This document shows, in pieces, positions 1-28,470 of a DNA stretch of 64,000 nucleotides. Within the stretch, counting starts at the first letter, position 1. Every line of letters starts with the position of its first letter. The DNA is taken from assembly GCA_008711295.1 (NCBI GenBank), contig VUYV01000054.1, positions 2,478,595 through 2,542,594 of the forward strand, given 5' to 3'. Origin of the DNA: Anarhynchus alexandrinus. Taxonomy: Eukaryota > Chordata > Aves > Charadriiformes > Charadriidae. Both the position numbers and the translations under genes were made by a program. The notes beneath the pieces are model-generated. The model saw only the letters and a program-made list of their open reading frames with translations, had not been told where the DNA came from and searched no databases.

Positions 1-14441
<14,441 letters not shown>

Positions 14442-17400
14442 CTGAAAAGAAAAATAACAGAAAAGTAAAGCAATTTGAAAATAAGCCAATACTTATGACA
14501 GTTCATAGGACAAAAGTGGACAGCATATTTAGCACCATTAGCACTGTTTCATTTAAGCACACTGGAGACACCATAGAATAGATTAGCTCCAGAAACCCCT
14601 AGCCTCACGTAACACTTGTAATGTTGAAGTATTTCCATCTCTACAATTTGAATTTCACGAACTCAGGAGGGTCAGCATTTAATGGTAAATATCATCCATG
14701 AGTTCACTAAAAAAAACCCCAATATGCAAAGTTTCCACCAACAGCTAGCTCCCCACTGGGAAAATTCAACGGTTTCACCCACTCCCAAAGCCAAGTGCTG
14801 AGATACCATTAGCTGTAGTAAAGTATTTCTGGATATTTTTTTTTCCCCTCCAATTAAAAGAATCAAGAACTCAGCAGCTACAGAAATTAAAGACACCAAG
14901 TCAGAAGTTTTCCGTGTCAAAATTAGGAACACAGTATGTTCAGACAGGGAGGGTGAGAATTCCTTAAGTGAAGAGATTCTTCTTGGAGCAGTAAACTACA
15001 GGGCTGTTACAGCGGGTCATCTCTCTCCTCCCTCCTTCCCCAGAATAGCAGGCCTTGAAAAAAAGAACCCAGTGTAATTATCACTGATATTTCACTAGAA
15101 GTTCTTAGAAGGAACTTGCCAGAGTTGCTGCTGCTCATCATCAGGCAGCAACACAAGTGGGCCTTCACTTAAACAGAACGTTATTATATAGTTGATTTAT
15201 CTTAACAATATTCAAAACCCCTGCTACACTCCTTACAATAACAATTTTTTAAATATATTGCCATATGAATTCCAGAATAGTTATATATGCTCACTCTTGT
15301 GTTTCATTCTAAAAGCACACAGCAAGAAGCAAGACATCATGCTCAAACCCTTTGGCGACCAGCAAAGTCCCTGGTCAAACTTAGAGCCTCACATGGAGGA
15401 ACATGTTTCACATACAAGGCAGTCATGTATTAAGAAGTGTCTGCATGGACAAGCAGTCTAAAGAACAAAGCGCTTATTTGGTCATGACAGACATTAACCA
15501 ATGTCAAAAGATCAGGGAAGTTTCATTTATATGGGAATGATAATATTCCCACCCTTCTCTGCCTTCTACCTCAATTTACAAGCCGTGATTGAGAAAATTA
15601 AGAAAGGAAGATGGCAAATAACCTCGGGATTGTCCAGCTTCAGCAAGATTTGGGCCAGATGCTATTCTATTATAATCCATGCAAACTGTTGCAAAGGGGA
15701 CAGTTTTCAGCTTTGTATGGGGCCACATACATGGCTAAGAAATACATCCCTCCCCCTCTCACAAGGGGAAAGCAACTCCCAGGTATTTTTTTTTCCCCAG
15801 ATTGGTCAGCATTTGGCTATTTCAACAGCATGTGTTACACCAACACCCATTCCTCACAGTCATCTAAAAACATGAAATACAGGATGGAAGCAGGGTGAAC
15901 CCAGTCCACTAAATGACCAGTAACCAGAACACAGACATCAGATATGGCTGTCAGGCCACCCCTTACCTATCCCAAAACCTACATATTGAGGCTGCAAGGT
16001 TTCACTGGAAGCCACAGCTCACTACTAAAACATCATTAGAGGCAGAGGAAAGAAAAAAACCCAGCCTGATACACGAATTTACACAAGCTTATCTTTGGAG
16101 CTATCAGTCAAGCAGATTTCAAGCAACCATTCACTGTTCAGGCTGCCACAATACTTATTTGCAATTCAACAACATGTCAAGCTTTGCCCATTATTATTAT
16201 TCATGGCCGCAACCCTTTCAGCTAGTCTGGAGACCTGAATCCAGGCAGACTAGTTTATCAAGCTGGAGTCTAAATCAGACATTAGGCCCTGCATTAGCCT
16301 CTTCTTCTATGAGAAAACTCAGTTTATCATAAGGTCTTCAGTTAAATGTCTGTGAAAGAACGTGGCAGATTCTTTCCCTTAAATTCTCCTGTTACTCTCT
16401 GCTCCCAGACTTGTATTTATGGTAAAGAGTCCACCACAATCATTCTGGAGCATCAGAGGAGAAGGTATTGGGCAGATAACCACCAGGAGCGCACGGGTGG
16501 CAAACAAGCTTTCAGGTCTGCATATAACCATATCAAGTAATACACTGTAATTACTTGATACTTAGCTATGCTTGCATGCTCTTTCAAGTGAGAACAACTC
16601 ATACACAGCTTTAATTTTCAGCCCAAGACTCATCCCAGCCACAGATTCTGTAAACAAGAAGTAGCTTCACAATGGTGAATAATCTAGAAGTTGGCAAACA
16701 AACAAGAAAACCCACACACCAAACATCCCCCTCCAAAAAGAAAAATGAAGATGACTTTCTTCCCCCCCCCGCCCAAAGCAGCAAAGCCCTAACAGATGCA
16801 GGCAAAGCAGAAAGCAGTTTGAGGATGGTTTAAGATAATGTTGAGTTTTTGTCATACTTTCCAAAGCCTGTACCTCTGCTGGAGATCAAACATGGCAAAT
16901 CTTAATCATAACTCTTCTTTACAGAATAAGATAGAATTCATTCTTGGACAAATCTTAATTGTAACAATTGTTCTTTCTAGAACATTTGATAGCTTAAAGA
17001 ACAGGAGGGGGTGATCATGTTCCCCACTAATGCCTTTTTATGTCAAATTTACAAAAATTGGTCGTCTTGTTACAGCTGAGCTCTATACTTTTTATAGTAT
17101 TATAATTCATATTGTTTGACAAGTTTTCCTGAAGTTACACGACAAAGAAAAAGAAGCAGAATATTTTAAATTGATTAAAATTGCACATTCCTGAGTAATC
17201 TGACTTGCAGAAATCAAGCACTGCAAACAGTGTTCTTTTACATTAAGCCAATCAATATATTCATACTTAACCAAGTTTAGACCTGATACTGGTTGCCAAA
17301 GAAGATACACTTGCAAAATTAGACTTTAGACCAGGTACTCAAGCCAGGAATGACAAATCCTCCCTCTGAAGAGCCCATGTGGCCCTCTACAAACATACCT

Positions 17401-20220
17401 GTCAGGTCACACATTAAACAAGCACCCAGTGCCACCTAAGAGCAGTCATAAAGAGATAATCGCATGGTTTTGAGCCATATGAAATGTATCTGTCTCCAAG
17501 ACCTTTGCCTTTTCACTCAAACTTTAGTTGTATATGCTACATTCCTATACCAGAGTACTGGAATCATTCCCTCTGTAGCACCACCTTCAAGGTATTTTAA
17601 CACAGGACATGTTTAATTTACAATAGGCTGGCATGTACTAGACTGACCAAGTGATTCCCAATTTGCCCTAATATTTTTATCTTTTGGTATTATCCGTAAG
17701 GTAGCCGTTAGTCTGAACTCTATTAGTAAAATCCTTAAAAGCGAAGTGCTGCTGTCGACTAGGTTTAGACCCTGATATGAGTAAGAATATGAGACAGTTG
17801 TATACCTCTGAACAGCAGCAACATATAAAAGATGTCAGAACTACTTGCCAAAATTAAGTAACTACCATGATAGCGAACATAAGGGCAGGCAACAGTACAA
17901 GCAATAATGGCAGCTGGCGGGGTTCACTGCACTATTAAGAATTTTAAGCAAGTCAGCGGTTCATTTTGAATGATCTACAGTTACTATTATGCATAATTCC
18001 AGAAGGCACAATGCTCCCAAAATTCTGGAGCAAAGGTTACCTTTCAGCTGCTCTGTAATGTTATCAGATAAGGTAACTGACCTTCACCGTGGCCTTAAGA
18101 TTTTCAGTTTAAAATTATTACTGTAATTTCTGTACCAGACTATTTTTTTTTTCAGACTGCAACTGGTTGGCTTATTTAGATCCTGCAATGAACTAAGAAG
18201 CATGTGTACAGAAATTAGCACAGTAAGTAGCTGCCACAAATTCTAGATATCCTGGTCCCTGTTAAGGAATAACCTTTACCCTCCGAGATACTTATAGCTG
18301 GTAGAAGAGCGAACAAAATGCGGTATATTCCAGACCACAGAATCATATTTTTAAAATAACAGTAAAACCCCAGCAAACAGAAACCCCATACATACCACAC
18401 AGACCTTTTCCACTAAGTTCCTAGCTCTTCTGATAATTTCAGAATTCTCCAAAATTACTTGTTTAGAATTTAATGATCCTAGTTCATACATCTGTAACCT
18501 TTGCATAGTGATCCATTCGGACAAACTGCAGACTGGAAAAGATCTTACCTCCACTTTGGCAAAAAGTTCTTATGCGATTATATAAGGAAGAAAGTATTAC
18601 ATATTTTGAGGTCACTTTTGAGGACTGCAGTAGTAAGAAGTTTAAAACATCTAACAACTTAACTCAGCAATTCTTGTCTGGTTTCCTTCCTTCTCTCTGA
18701 CCATGTCCATTTCAGTATTTTGTAGCTTCATTATACATATGAAAAAACATTTTTACATACATGCAGGAACAGAACAGCATTCTGTGTAAGCTACGATATT
18801 TTGTTGTCTTGGTGAAGAAGTACAGCCAGGCATGGAAAGGGGAAGAAAGTTGTGTAAACGTTTAGGTAGAAAATTAGCTTCTTTATCCACAGTTTTGGCA
18901 GGGACAAATCAACTCTTACTATTGCCAAGTGAAATAACTGCATTCCCCATGTTATGGTCTTCCAATTAACATGTTTCTGTATATGTTTGAGGCACATTAT
19001 ACACCGTTCCTCACCTTCGGGAGAAAGATTACTATTCCCTGTATTTTTCAGACATCCCATCCTAGCTGATGTAAGCAAAGACAAATGCATGACAAACTCT
19101 AGATCTGTATTTTATACACTGCATTTTTAAACCTCTAGACAAAAGAAGTCTTTATTTTTAACACAAGTCTAGCATTTTAAGAGACTTCTTCAGCAATATT
19201 ACAGTTATCTTTTAGGCAGTCCTATCTTCTTAAATCCCACACCCCGCTCCTATTTAGCCTAAAAATACACAATCAGTTAGGACAGGTAACCTGTACAATT
19301 AGCTTCCCAGGATTTTGAAGTCTTAAAAACGTTACATAAATACTAGAATAAACCCTACATTTCCTATTCAACACAGCTAGGATATATAGTCCCTGCCACC
19401 TCCACTGCAAGGGCTATATTTTGGCTAAATTTGGAGAAGGATGAGCTGGAATGAATTAAGGCAAAGCACACCGTTCAAGACTTAAACCTGCTGAAGATTT
19501 CCAAGAACCTTCAACTCCTGGTGCCTCAAATGCCCATCTGTGAAGTGTGAAACATCATAAAAAAACACTACATGAAAGTTTACTCATAACTGGGACACAT
19601 TAGCACTTCTCTCAAAAAAGAGAACAAGAAACAAATCCAGAAAGACTTTTCATACACTATTTTAAGCACACTAAAAGCAGTTAAGGGGCAAAAAAACATC
19701 ATATACAAATTTGTCATTCGTATCCAGCCATAACTCCACTTTTCCTAGAATAGCTTTGTTTCTGTCACACTGAAGAATGTGGTCCTGGTAAGCTCTAGAA
19801 CTAACTAATACAACTGAAAAAAGAAGCTTTTTTGCCACATGCTCAATTGATGTTGGAGGCAGATGTTTCCAAATTAATTTCAAGATACCATTGTGCACAA
19901 AAGCCCAGATAAATAACATGGCATTAAAAATTTCAACTAGAAAGGAAAGGTTTCATTTCATCTGTTAAGTCTGGCATATTAGATCTTAGAACCTCATTGA
20001 AGAAGTTGCCTCCTAACTGTAAAACCTAAGCATAATCTACAGCTAGATACTAAATTCTGAAAAACTACTGCATGATCTTCAGAAAATAGACTAACTTAGA
20101 TAATTTACAGAAATATAAAGCCAATTTAAAGCAGAGAAACATAGGATCCTGGATTCAATGTACTTGGAACCCAAAAAAGCCTTCTTCATGCTTTATTTGC
20201 AACCCATTAGAAAGGAACCC

Positions 20221-20275
20221 TATTATTTTAATTTTTTAAAATTTAAATTTATTTAAAATTTTATTTTTTAAAAAC
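20221..20275. repeat. AT-only palindromic low-complexity stretch
   Basis: Over 50 bases of almost only A and T with interleaved inverted aaattt/ttaaa units. It could extrude a cruciform but has no other visible role. Confidence 0.6.
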
Positions 20276-23225
20276 ACTCAAAAATATTGTGTAATTATTG
20301 AATACCTGGTTTTATGCAGAGAAGGTTGCACACAAATAACAAATGGAATTACAATTAAATGTACTGACTTCACTTCTCTGTTGATGTTTATAAACAATAC
20401 ACACTAAGTAACAATCTCTTATTGATGACCTTATATTTACAACTTTCTAGTGCCCAAAGCATCATTCCAGCACTGAGGTTTTCAGGCCTAATTTTTAATT
20501 AAAAACCACAAAGTTTTGGCCATTTATCCCGCTATTAAAAATTTTTAATAGCCAAAGCACTAGTCAGCTTAATATGACATGAAAACAAGTTTCAAAACCC
20601 TCCAGTAACGCTTAAGTAGCAAAAGTCTCTGTCAAATCAAAATATCTACTAAAAAAGCCTCTAAGGTCAGGATTTCCCTTGTACCCTGAGCAATTTGCAG
20701 CAGGGTTCATTGTAAAGTATGTTGTTGCTAAGAGGGCTGAAAATTGCAGAAAAGACTTCTGGGACTTTTAAGCTTCTATTTCATGTCTCTCAGACAGCTC
20801 TGACCTACAAGAATAGAAGCTGTCCAGATCTTCAGAGTTCTGGGTAGATCTCACAACTCATTCTTGAAGAAGATCTATACTAAGCTTTATTTCCTTCGAA
20901 AATCAGGCTAACACACGTTTCCATCTCCATTTTTCTTCCCCATCTCTAGATTTTGGGCTCACCGATTTTCAACAGAGCTTGAAAGAGGGTACACAATGGA
21001 AAGACTGCATTGATTCTATAAACTCTGTGAAGGTAGGTAACAGGGTAGGAAAAGAAAACTCTTAATCACCATCTCTTCCGCACCCATCACATCAGAAGAA
21101 AAACTGTAGCACAGGCTGATCCCTGAGGCACTAGACAATCTATAGAGGAGGACTGCTAATGGCCACCAAACAGAAAATCAAAATGAGTTTTGCTCCTTAG
21201 AACCAAAGCACTATTGTGAGACAAAGCTGTAGCAAAGCAGGCTTTGCTAGTTCTATTATTCTTCAAATTACTCCCCTTTAAAGTCTAAGAAAGTCTTTCC
21301 AAAACACTACCAAAACTAGATATGTCAGGTGGAAAACAGATCATGACAGAAGCCAGCCATTTTAGGACATTATCCCACAGATGCATCTCTCAAAAATTCA
21401 GTCTGTGGGTGCCAGAAATAAGCATCCACAAATACGTCTGCATCAGTTCTAAGAGACATCTAACAACAGTCTAAATAGAGCTACTAAGCTAAGCAATGAA
21501 AAACAACCAAAATTAGCCACCCACAAAAAGTCTACACAGAAACTAACTTTACCACAAAGCATATGTTAGCTTAAACCAGTGATATATAGAGCAAGCAAAT
21601 CTTTTGCTGCCTTAGGAAGGCAGCTTGTTGAACTGTGTTGTGAGAAATACTAGTCACCTAGAATATGGCCTTTCAACAGGACAACCAGCAACAAACCACA
21701 ACATCTCGGGGAACTTTCATTAAGAGTCTCTCAAGTCTAACATGGCACTCACCAATAGCAGTGACTAACACTTTTAAAATAAACTTTTTAGGACATCCCA
21801 CAGCAGAAAAATATTAGCACGGACTAAAATAATCTGTCAGTTCTATTAATTTTTTCCAGGGCATTCTTGAGAACAAAAGGAAAAATGATTTAAGAGCAGC
21901 TGGCTGGAGTAAACACACAGATAAAAGGACAGCAACCATGCAAACCTTAAATTTGTCCCTATCCACAGTTTTGAATATATATATTAAACTATATGTGCAT
22001 GAACATTTCATTTAACATACACAAAAATCATATTCCTGTGGAACAGCCCTGCCAAAAGATCTATAGGATCAATCATGATCAGCATGTCTTTTTAAATGTG
22101 CCCATATAACAAGGGATCAAAAAGCCACAGACAGGATAAACTCCCACTGGCAATAAAACTGTCGAAAATGCACTAAATATTTTCATGTGTCACACAGCTT
22201 CTTTCTTTTAGCTAAGATAATTTCTGATACCTGTACTGTTTATGAAATCTTCTCCTTCTGAAGTGACCTCAGGTATCAGAGAGGTTATGGTGCCCCCCCT
22301 CACACGCAGAATGATGCCAGTACAGCTAGTTAAGAACTCTAGGAAAAGAAAGGACAGTTTTCATTTAATTTAGTTTGAGGATATTTTTTTTTCATGTTTA
22401 CATTTAGAGCATAAAATAAAGCTGTTCAACATTTTGACAAATGTTATCTACAGCAATACTGTTACCCAGGGATCCAGTACTTTCAAGGTTTAGTTATGTC
22501 ACTTTCTTCCATGTTTTACACCAGTGACTCAATTTTGGTCTCCCACTTTCTACTGGATAATAGAAGCTGTTCATCAACACAGGTCTTGTACTTACTTTTG
22601 CCTTTCACAAGGAAGGAAGGAGATGATGTAAAGAGGCACTCATATGTACAGCTATTCTTATGAAAAGAAAGCTGAAATTAGTAAGCACCTCCCTAAAATT
22701 TTTATTCAGTTTTCAACTATTGTACATGTAGAAGGTGTTAATACCTCTGTCTACTTTAGCTTTATAATCACACTTTTAAGTACTCGCCTGCCCGTAGATT
22801 CTTCCACGTTTGAGATATAAACCCAGTTTTATCAGTGGAGGAGATTCAAATCTAAAACGTACAATGTGCTATCAATGAAACATTTAAAATAAATAGCATA
22901 AGACTGGCTACAGAAAGCATGTTACAAATTATTAAAGAACAAAAAGCCATGTTTTTGAGATGTACAAAGATAGCAGGTTTTAAAGTTTAATAAGTACTAA
23001 AAGACAACCAAACAATAACTAACTGTTTTTTAAAAAACATTGTCTTTTCATCTTTGTAAAGAGATGGCCACCTACTGAAGTAAAGCAAATGGCTCTTGAA
23101 ACTAAAAGTAATTCTCTCTCCAAATCCCTGCACAGAATTCTTTTGGCTGTGAGAACATCCAATGCAGCTCTTTAAATCCTTATCACATCAAACAGAATGA
23201 AGAAGAAGTTGTTCAAATGAGGGGG

Positions 23226-23246
23226 AAAAAAAAAAAAAAAAAAAAN
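23226..23246. repeat. Poly(A) run ending in an undetermined base
   Basis: About twenty A followed by one N: a homopolymer where base calling failed. There is no retrotransposed sequence next to it that I can recognise. Confidence 0.8.
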
Positions 23247-24651
23247 CTTTTCCAAGGGAAAAAGCTGGAAGGACAAGGCACTAGCATCACCTCTGTCACC
23301 GGAAGAGGCTGAAGAACTGAAATTAAATTTCAGTTTAAAATTCTAGACTAAAGCCACAATGCTTATAATCTATTTAGGCATCTATCTCTTGCTACAGTCA
23401 ATGGGAATTAATTACCTACAGGGTATGACTGGAGCTCAACTCCCCAGCCTGTGACACAAATTAGCAGAGTGGCTAGCAACTTTTTATGGGTAGTTTCACT
23501 GTTACCATTCCGAAGCTCACCAAGAGCCAGCAACACATTTAACTTTTCTAAGATACAAATAGACTCATTGGGACTTCCCAGAGAACAAACAACATTTGTA
23601 AGGAGGCAGCAGATCAACCACAGAAAAAGAGACCTAAGAAGGCAACAGATGCGCCTCCCAAGCAACAGGCAGTGAGTGAACGATGTCTGGAGCGCAGACA
23701 CCTACTAACCAGCAGCAGATGAAAAGGTGACTGAAAGGGAGTTCAGGACCAACTAACAACCAGCCCCTGCCCTTCTTCCCAGCAGGGAAAAAGCATTTCC
23801 TCAGACTCCTGCTCTGATGTCTTTACATTTAGCTTTTCACTCTTTCGAGTAAATTTACATCCTCTGTAAATGAAGGACAATAGCTCTGTCTTTTAAAGAT
23901 AAGTTTACAATTAAAATAAATTTTTAACAGTATCAAGTATCAAAAAAGGTAAAATTAAGAAAATCCCTTCAACATATTTTGTATCTTCACCCTAATTACA
24001 GACAATAAACTTATAGCTCAAAAGCTCCCCCCTCTTGTTTGTCCCATTAGACACCATTTCTACAATTTCAGAAGAAAACAGTATTAAGAATGTAATTCTT
24101 TGAATTACCAGAAGTTAGATAACAAAAAGGGGTACAAGTATCACCAGAGTTTTAACAAAAAAAGCCTCTACTATTGCCTACAACTTCCTAGTCTGGAACA
24201 TCATTAGACTTATCACTGCACCTTTGTCTTCCACCACTCACGCAAAGCCACGCATACTCTCCCTGTGGACACCTAACGTACAGTTGAATAAATTCAAGAG
24301 TAACTAGACAGCTTATTCCAAATTAAATACACAAGCACCCTAAAAACCATTCTGCTTAGAGTATTTACATCAGAATTCTGAACTGAAAGGCCAACATCTG
24401 TTATCTCCAGCAGCAGGACCTTGAGGCCCACAAGACTCCTACAGAAATCCTCTCCCCTACCTACTCTAGCATTCAAGTAGCCTCAAAGAAGTGAAATACG
24501 CTATGTCCAGACTCAGCCTTAAGTCTCTAATCTTCTGTGTAGCCAAAAAAAATAATTGATGACTGGCTTAAAAGATCTAGACAGAAGTGATTTTCATTTG
24601 GCTTCTGAGTTTAGAAAATTTAATTTGGTCATTTATTCAAACTTCTTTGCA

Positions 24652-25088
24652 ACAGAGGATGGCCATGAAGACGAGCAGAGGGGTGAAGACAGGCTGAGAG
24701 TTGGGGTTCAGCCTGGAGAAGAGAAGGCTCCAGGGAGACCTTATAGCAACTTTCCAGTAGTATCTGAAGAGCGCGTACAAGAAAGCTGGAGAGGGACTTT
24801 TTACAAAGGCATGTAGTAACAGGACAAGGGGGAATGGCTTCAAACTGTAAGAGGGTAGATTTAGAATAGATATGAGGGAAAAAAATTTCACTATGAGGGT
24901 GGTGAAACACTGGAACAGGTTGCCCAGAGAAGTTGTGGAGGACCCATCCCTGGAAGTGTTCAAGGCCAGGCTGAATGGGGCTTTGAGCAACCTGGTCTAG
25001 CGGAAGGTGTCCCTGCCCATGGCAGGGGGGTTGGAACTAGATGACTTTTAAGGTCCCTTCCAACCTAAACCATTCAATGATTCGATGA
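24652..25088 (+). mobile_element. CR1 non-LTR retrotransposon, 3' fragment, plus orientation
   Basis: 3' end of a CR1 in PRRC2C intron 1, antisense to the gene. It shows the usual order: 'cagcctggagaagagaaggc', 'aacaggacaaggggg', 'acactggaacaggttgccca', and the end 'aaggtcccttccaacc' with the octamer repeat decayed to attcaatg/attcgatg. More diverged than the copies at 10.2 and 27.7 kb, and no ORF2 frame remains open. Confidence 0.88.
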
Positions 25089-25337
25089 AGGATAGTTCTT
25101 TAGGCTAATATACTGATGGAATTTGCATACAACCAAATAATAAAGAGAATGGACTACTGATGGTTGAAGTAAACATGGACTTATATTTAAAGAAATAGTT
25201 TTCTGTATGTCTGCTGGCAAACTCAAATAGTAATGACTGACAGGCTAGTGGAATGAGCTTACAATTCTTTTCAGAGCAAATCCCAGTTTAGGTAGAGATA
25301 CAATAAAGCAGCAATGCAAAACAAATCTTGTTTCTCA

Positions 25338-25378
25338 CTGATACATGAATAAAAATGTATCTGATACATGAATAAAAA
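25338..25378. repeat. 18-bp perfect direct repeat, period 23
   Basis: ctgatacatgaataaaaa at 25338-25355 and again at 25361-25378, separated by five bases. Intronic; looks like a simple local duplication. Confidence 0.85.
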
Positions 25379-28300
25379 GCTTCCAGAGCCTGAAAAGACT
25401 ACAATCTCTATTATATAAGAACACAGTTATTAGACTGAAATTTCACCAGTGGGGTATAGTGATCATGTAAAATATACTACAGCTTTCACTGGTATTACAA
25501 GCGTCTAGCTCATTTACTCATGATTTTTACATAAACCAGACTAGTGGAAAAAAACTGAATACCACCACCACAGCTCAAGTAGAAGTGACAAAGATCAATA
25601 ACTACTAATAACTGCACTGTATTAGAAGCACTCCTTCAAGTACCAGCCCATTTTCAAGTTATCAAAGCACATTTAAACTGCTGCTTTGCCAGAAAGGATT
25701 TTTCAAAATATTCCGGTAGAGACTGACAGTGCATACCACACGTAAGTCAGAACTAGCACACCATAAAGCTAATGCACTAACACAACACAGCTATTCTTGC
25801 TGTGTTCTGATAATCTTCAAACATAAATTAGAATAATTTAGATGTTTTGCAAGATTACCGAATACATTTCAACTAAAAATGTATTCATCTCTGAAAGCGT
25901 AAGATCCAAAACTTCTTTGCAGCTCACTTTTAAGGCAGGCTATTTTACTCCTTCTTTATTCCTTCCTGACAATTTCTTAGCAAGTCTTTATTTCTTTGTC
26001 ACTAAGCATTAGAGCAAATTTTTTGGAAGACAGATTTTTAATTTTCCAGTTTCATGCAGTTGGTTAAGAAACTTTTTAAAACTCTAAATTTTAATTGTGG
26101 CTGGAGTTTTTAAATGCTGGAAGGAAGCCAGGACCAGAAAAAAAAAGAAATGAACAGTTTCTATACAATTAAAGAGACCATCATAATGAGATGCGTTCTC
26201 ATTACTTCTGGGAACAGAACAATGTAAGTGCTTTCACCCAATTAGCTTTTCAACTTGCAGATGCCAAATGTGATTTTTATTTTCAAGATTTGCAAAAGCG
26301 TTTATTAAAGAAATTTCTATTATTTAGAAGAATGAGAAAACTTCAAAGCTCTCAAAACTGAATCACTGCCTATTCAAAAAAAAGATAAGGGATTAAATTA
26401 AGGCAAATTCTTGCAGAAACAAGCCACGTACCTGCTATCAAAGTACAGTAATCAAATAGCAGGTTGGTAGACAGCGCTTTTCTCTGAATACAGAAAACTA
26501 ATGTGACCTGTCTTATCGGAATTCTTCTTTAACTGAAAAAGTTAAAGCTATTCACTAGGCTTCTTACAAACTAATTTAGGTCTGTTTATCCAGACCACAG
26601 CCGCTCTCTGTAAAGGCATCTGTTAAAGTTTAAGATCACAAACAGTCCCTTAAAAAAATTACAAACACACTTAGCCTGCTGTCACAAGTACCACTTTGTT
26701 TCTTGCTCAACTGCATCATGCCATCCAGCAGAAGCCCGGAAAGGCAAAAATACTGGCATACCAATTGTCCCCACACACACAGAGAAAACAACATGGGGAG
26801 TCTCCTTCTTCGTGGCATCCTGAGTAGCAGTTCCTCTGTCAGGCTGAGAAGAGGGGAGCAGAAGGGAAGTCCACAGTGGGGCTGCAAAAGAAGCTACAGA
26901 TGACATACAGATGTTCCCATGTCTGTTCAAATAAGAGTGCTGAAAATATTCAAATGGTCAGCGCTTCTCTGCACTTACTATATTCAGACTTAATTGCACA
27001 AAAAGAATAATCAGAACTGGTGATGATGGTGGGTTTGAGGATCCATTCACAAGAATAAAGGAAGCAGAATTGCTTGCACCCCACAGCAAAAAAGGTATGA
27101 GCAAGAAGTCTCCACATATTACTGGATTTTCACTTATTTCTAAAGATACAGAATAACAGCAAGCTGTGGTTCCCTTCCGGCTGCACTTGAGCAGATCTGA
27201 CTCCAGCTGCATGCTGAACAGTGCTCAGGATCTGTTCTTCTGCAGGCAGCTGTCTGAGATAAGTCACCAGAAAAAACAGCTGAGCCGCACAAGGGTTCAC
27301 TCCTTGAGTCAGTCACAGTGTTTGGTGCAACAGACTTCTTTTTAGGAAGCTGATGAAAGATAATCAATAGGTACATGAAAATAGACCAGATTCCCAAAAG
27401 ATGAGCAGCAGAAGTTGCAGCCATTTAAAACCACCCATCTCTCCACTGTTTCATTTCTTCCTTTCGTTTTAATACTCTTTCTGCAAAAGCCCTTGCACTT
27501 CATTACAGACTCTGAAACAATGTAATTTAAACTGATAGCATATTTCCAACCCTCCCCACGCACCCCATGTTGAACTGGACAGTAGAAGAGGGCAGGACAG
27601 ATTAAGATACAAATGTAAAGCCATTCATTGCTGTGAGTAACTTGAAGAATCTTTTCCAGGACTTCCATTTCCTGCTCCTTTACCACAGTTTCCAAGCCCC
27701 GCTGTAATCACAGAATCACAGAATGGTCAGGGTTGGAAGGGACCTCTGGAGATCATCTGGTCCAACCCCCCCGCCACAGCAGGGTCACCTACAGCAAGTT
27801 GCACAGGACAGCGTCCAGGCGGGTTTTGAATGTCTCCAGAGTGGGAGACTTCACAACCTCTCTGGGCAGCCTGTTCCAGTGCTGTGCCACCCTCAAAGTA
27901 AAGAAGTTCCTCCTCATGTTAAGATAGAACTTCCTATGTTCAAGTTTGTGCCTGTTCCCTCTTGTCCTATCACCGGGCACCACTGAAAAAAGACTGTTCC
28001 CATCCCCCTGGCACCCTCCATTTAAGTATTTGTAAGCGTTAATAAAATCCCCCCTCAATCTTCTTTTCTCTAGACTAAAAAGACCCAAGTCCCTCACTCT
28101 TTCCTCATAAGAGAGATGCTCCAATCCCCTAATCATCTTTGTAGCCCTCTGCTGGACCCTCTCCAGCAGTTCCCTGTCTTTCTTGAACTGGGGAGCCCAG
28201 AACTGGACACAGTACTCCAGATGCGGCCTCACCAGGGCAGAGTAGAGGGGAAGGATGACCTCCCTCCACCTGCTGGCCACACTCTTCTTGATGCACCCCA

Positions 28301-28426
28301 GGATGCCATTCGCCTTCTTGGCCACCGGGGCACATTGCTGGCTCATGGTCATCCTGTTGTCCACCAGGACTCCCAGGTCCCTTTCCACAGAGCCGCTCTC
28401 CAGGAGGTCAGCCCCCAACCTGTACC

Positions 28427-28450
28427 AATAACCCCAATAATGGGGTTATT
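28427..28450. repeat. Perfect 10-bp stem / 4-nt loop hairpin inside CR1
   Basis: aataacccca - ataa - tggggttatt forms a perfect inverted repeat at the point where CR1 ORF2 frames diverge. Probably a small templated duplication in this copy rather than a functional site. Confidence 0.85.
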
Positions 28451-28470
28451 CCTCCCCAGGTGTAGTACCC

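Noticed and set aside
15120..15160. Possible box C (tgatgat on the minus strand) of a C/D snoRNA
   Set aside because: No box D or terminal stem at proper spacing; single-motif chance match.
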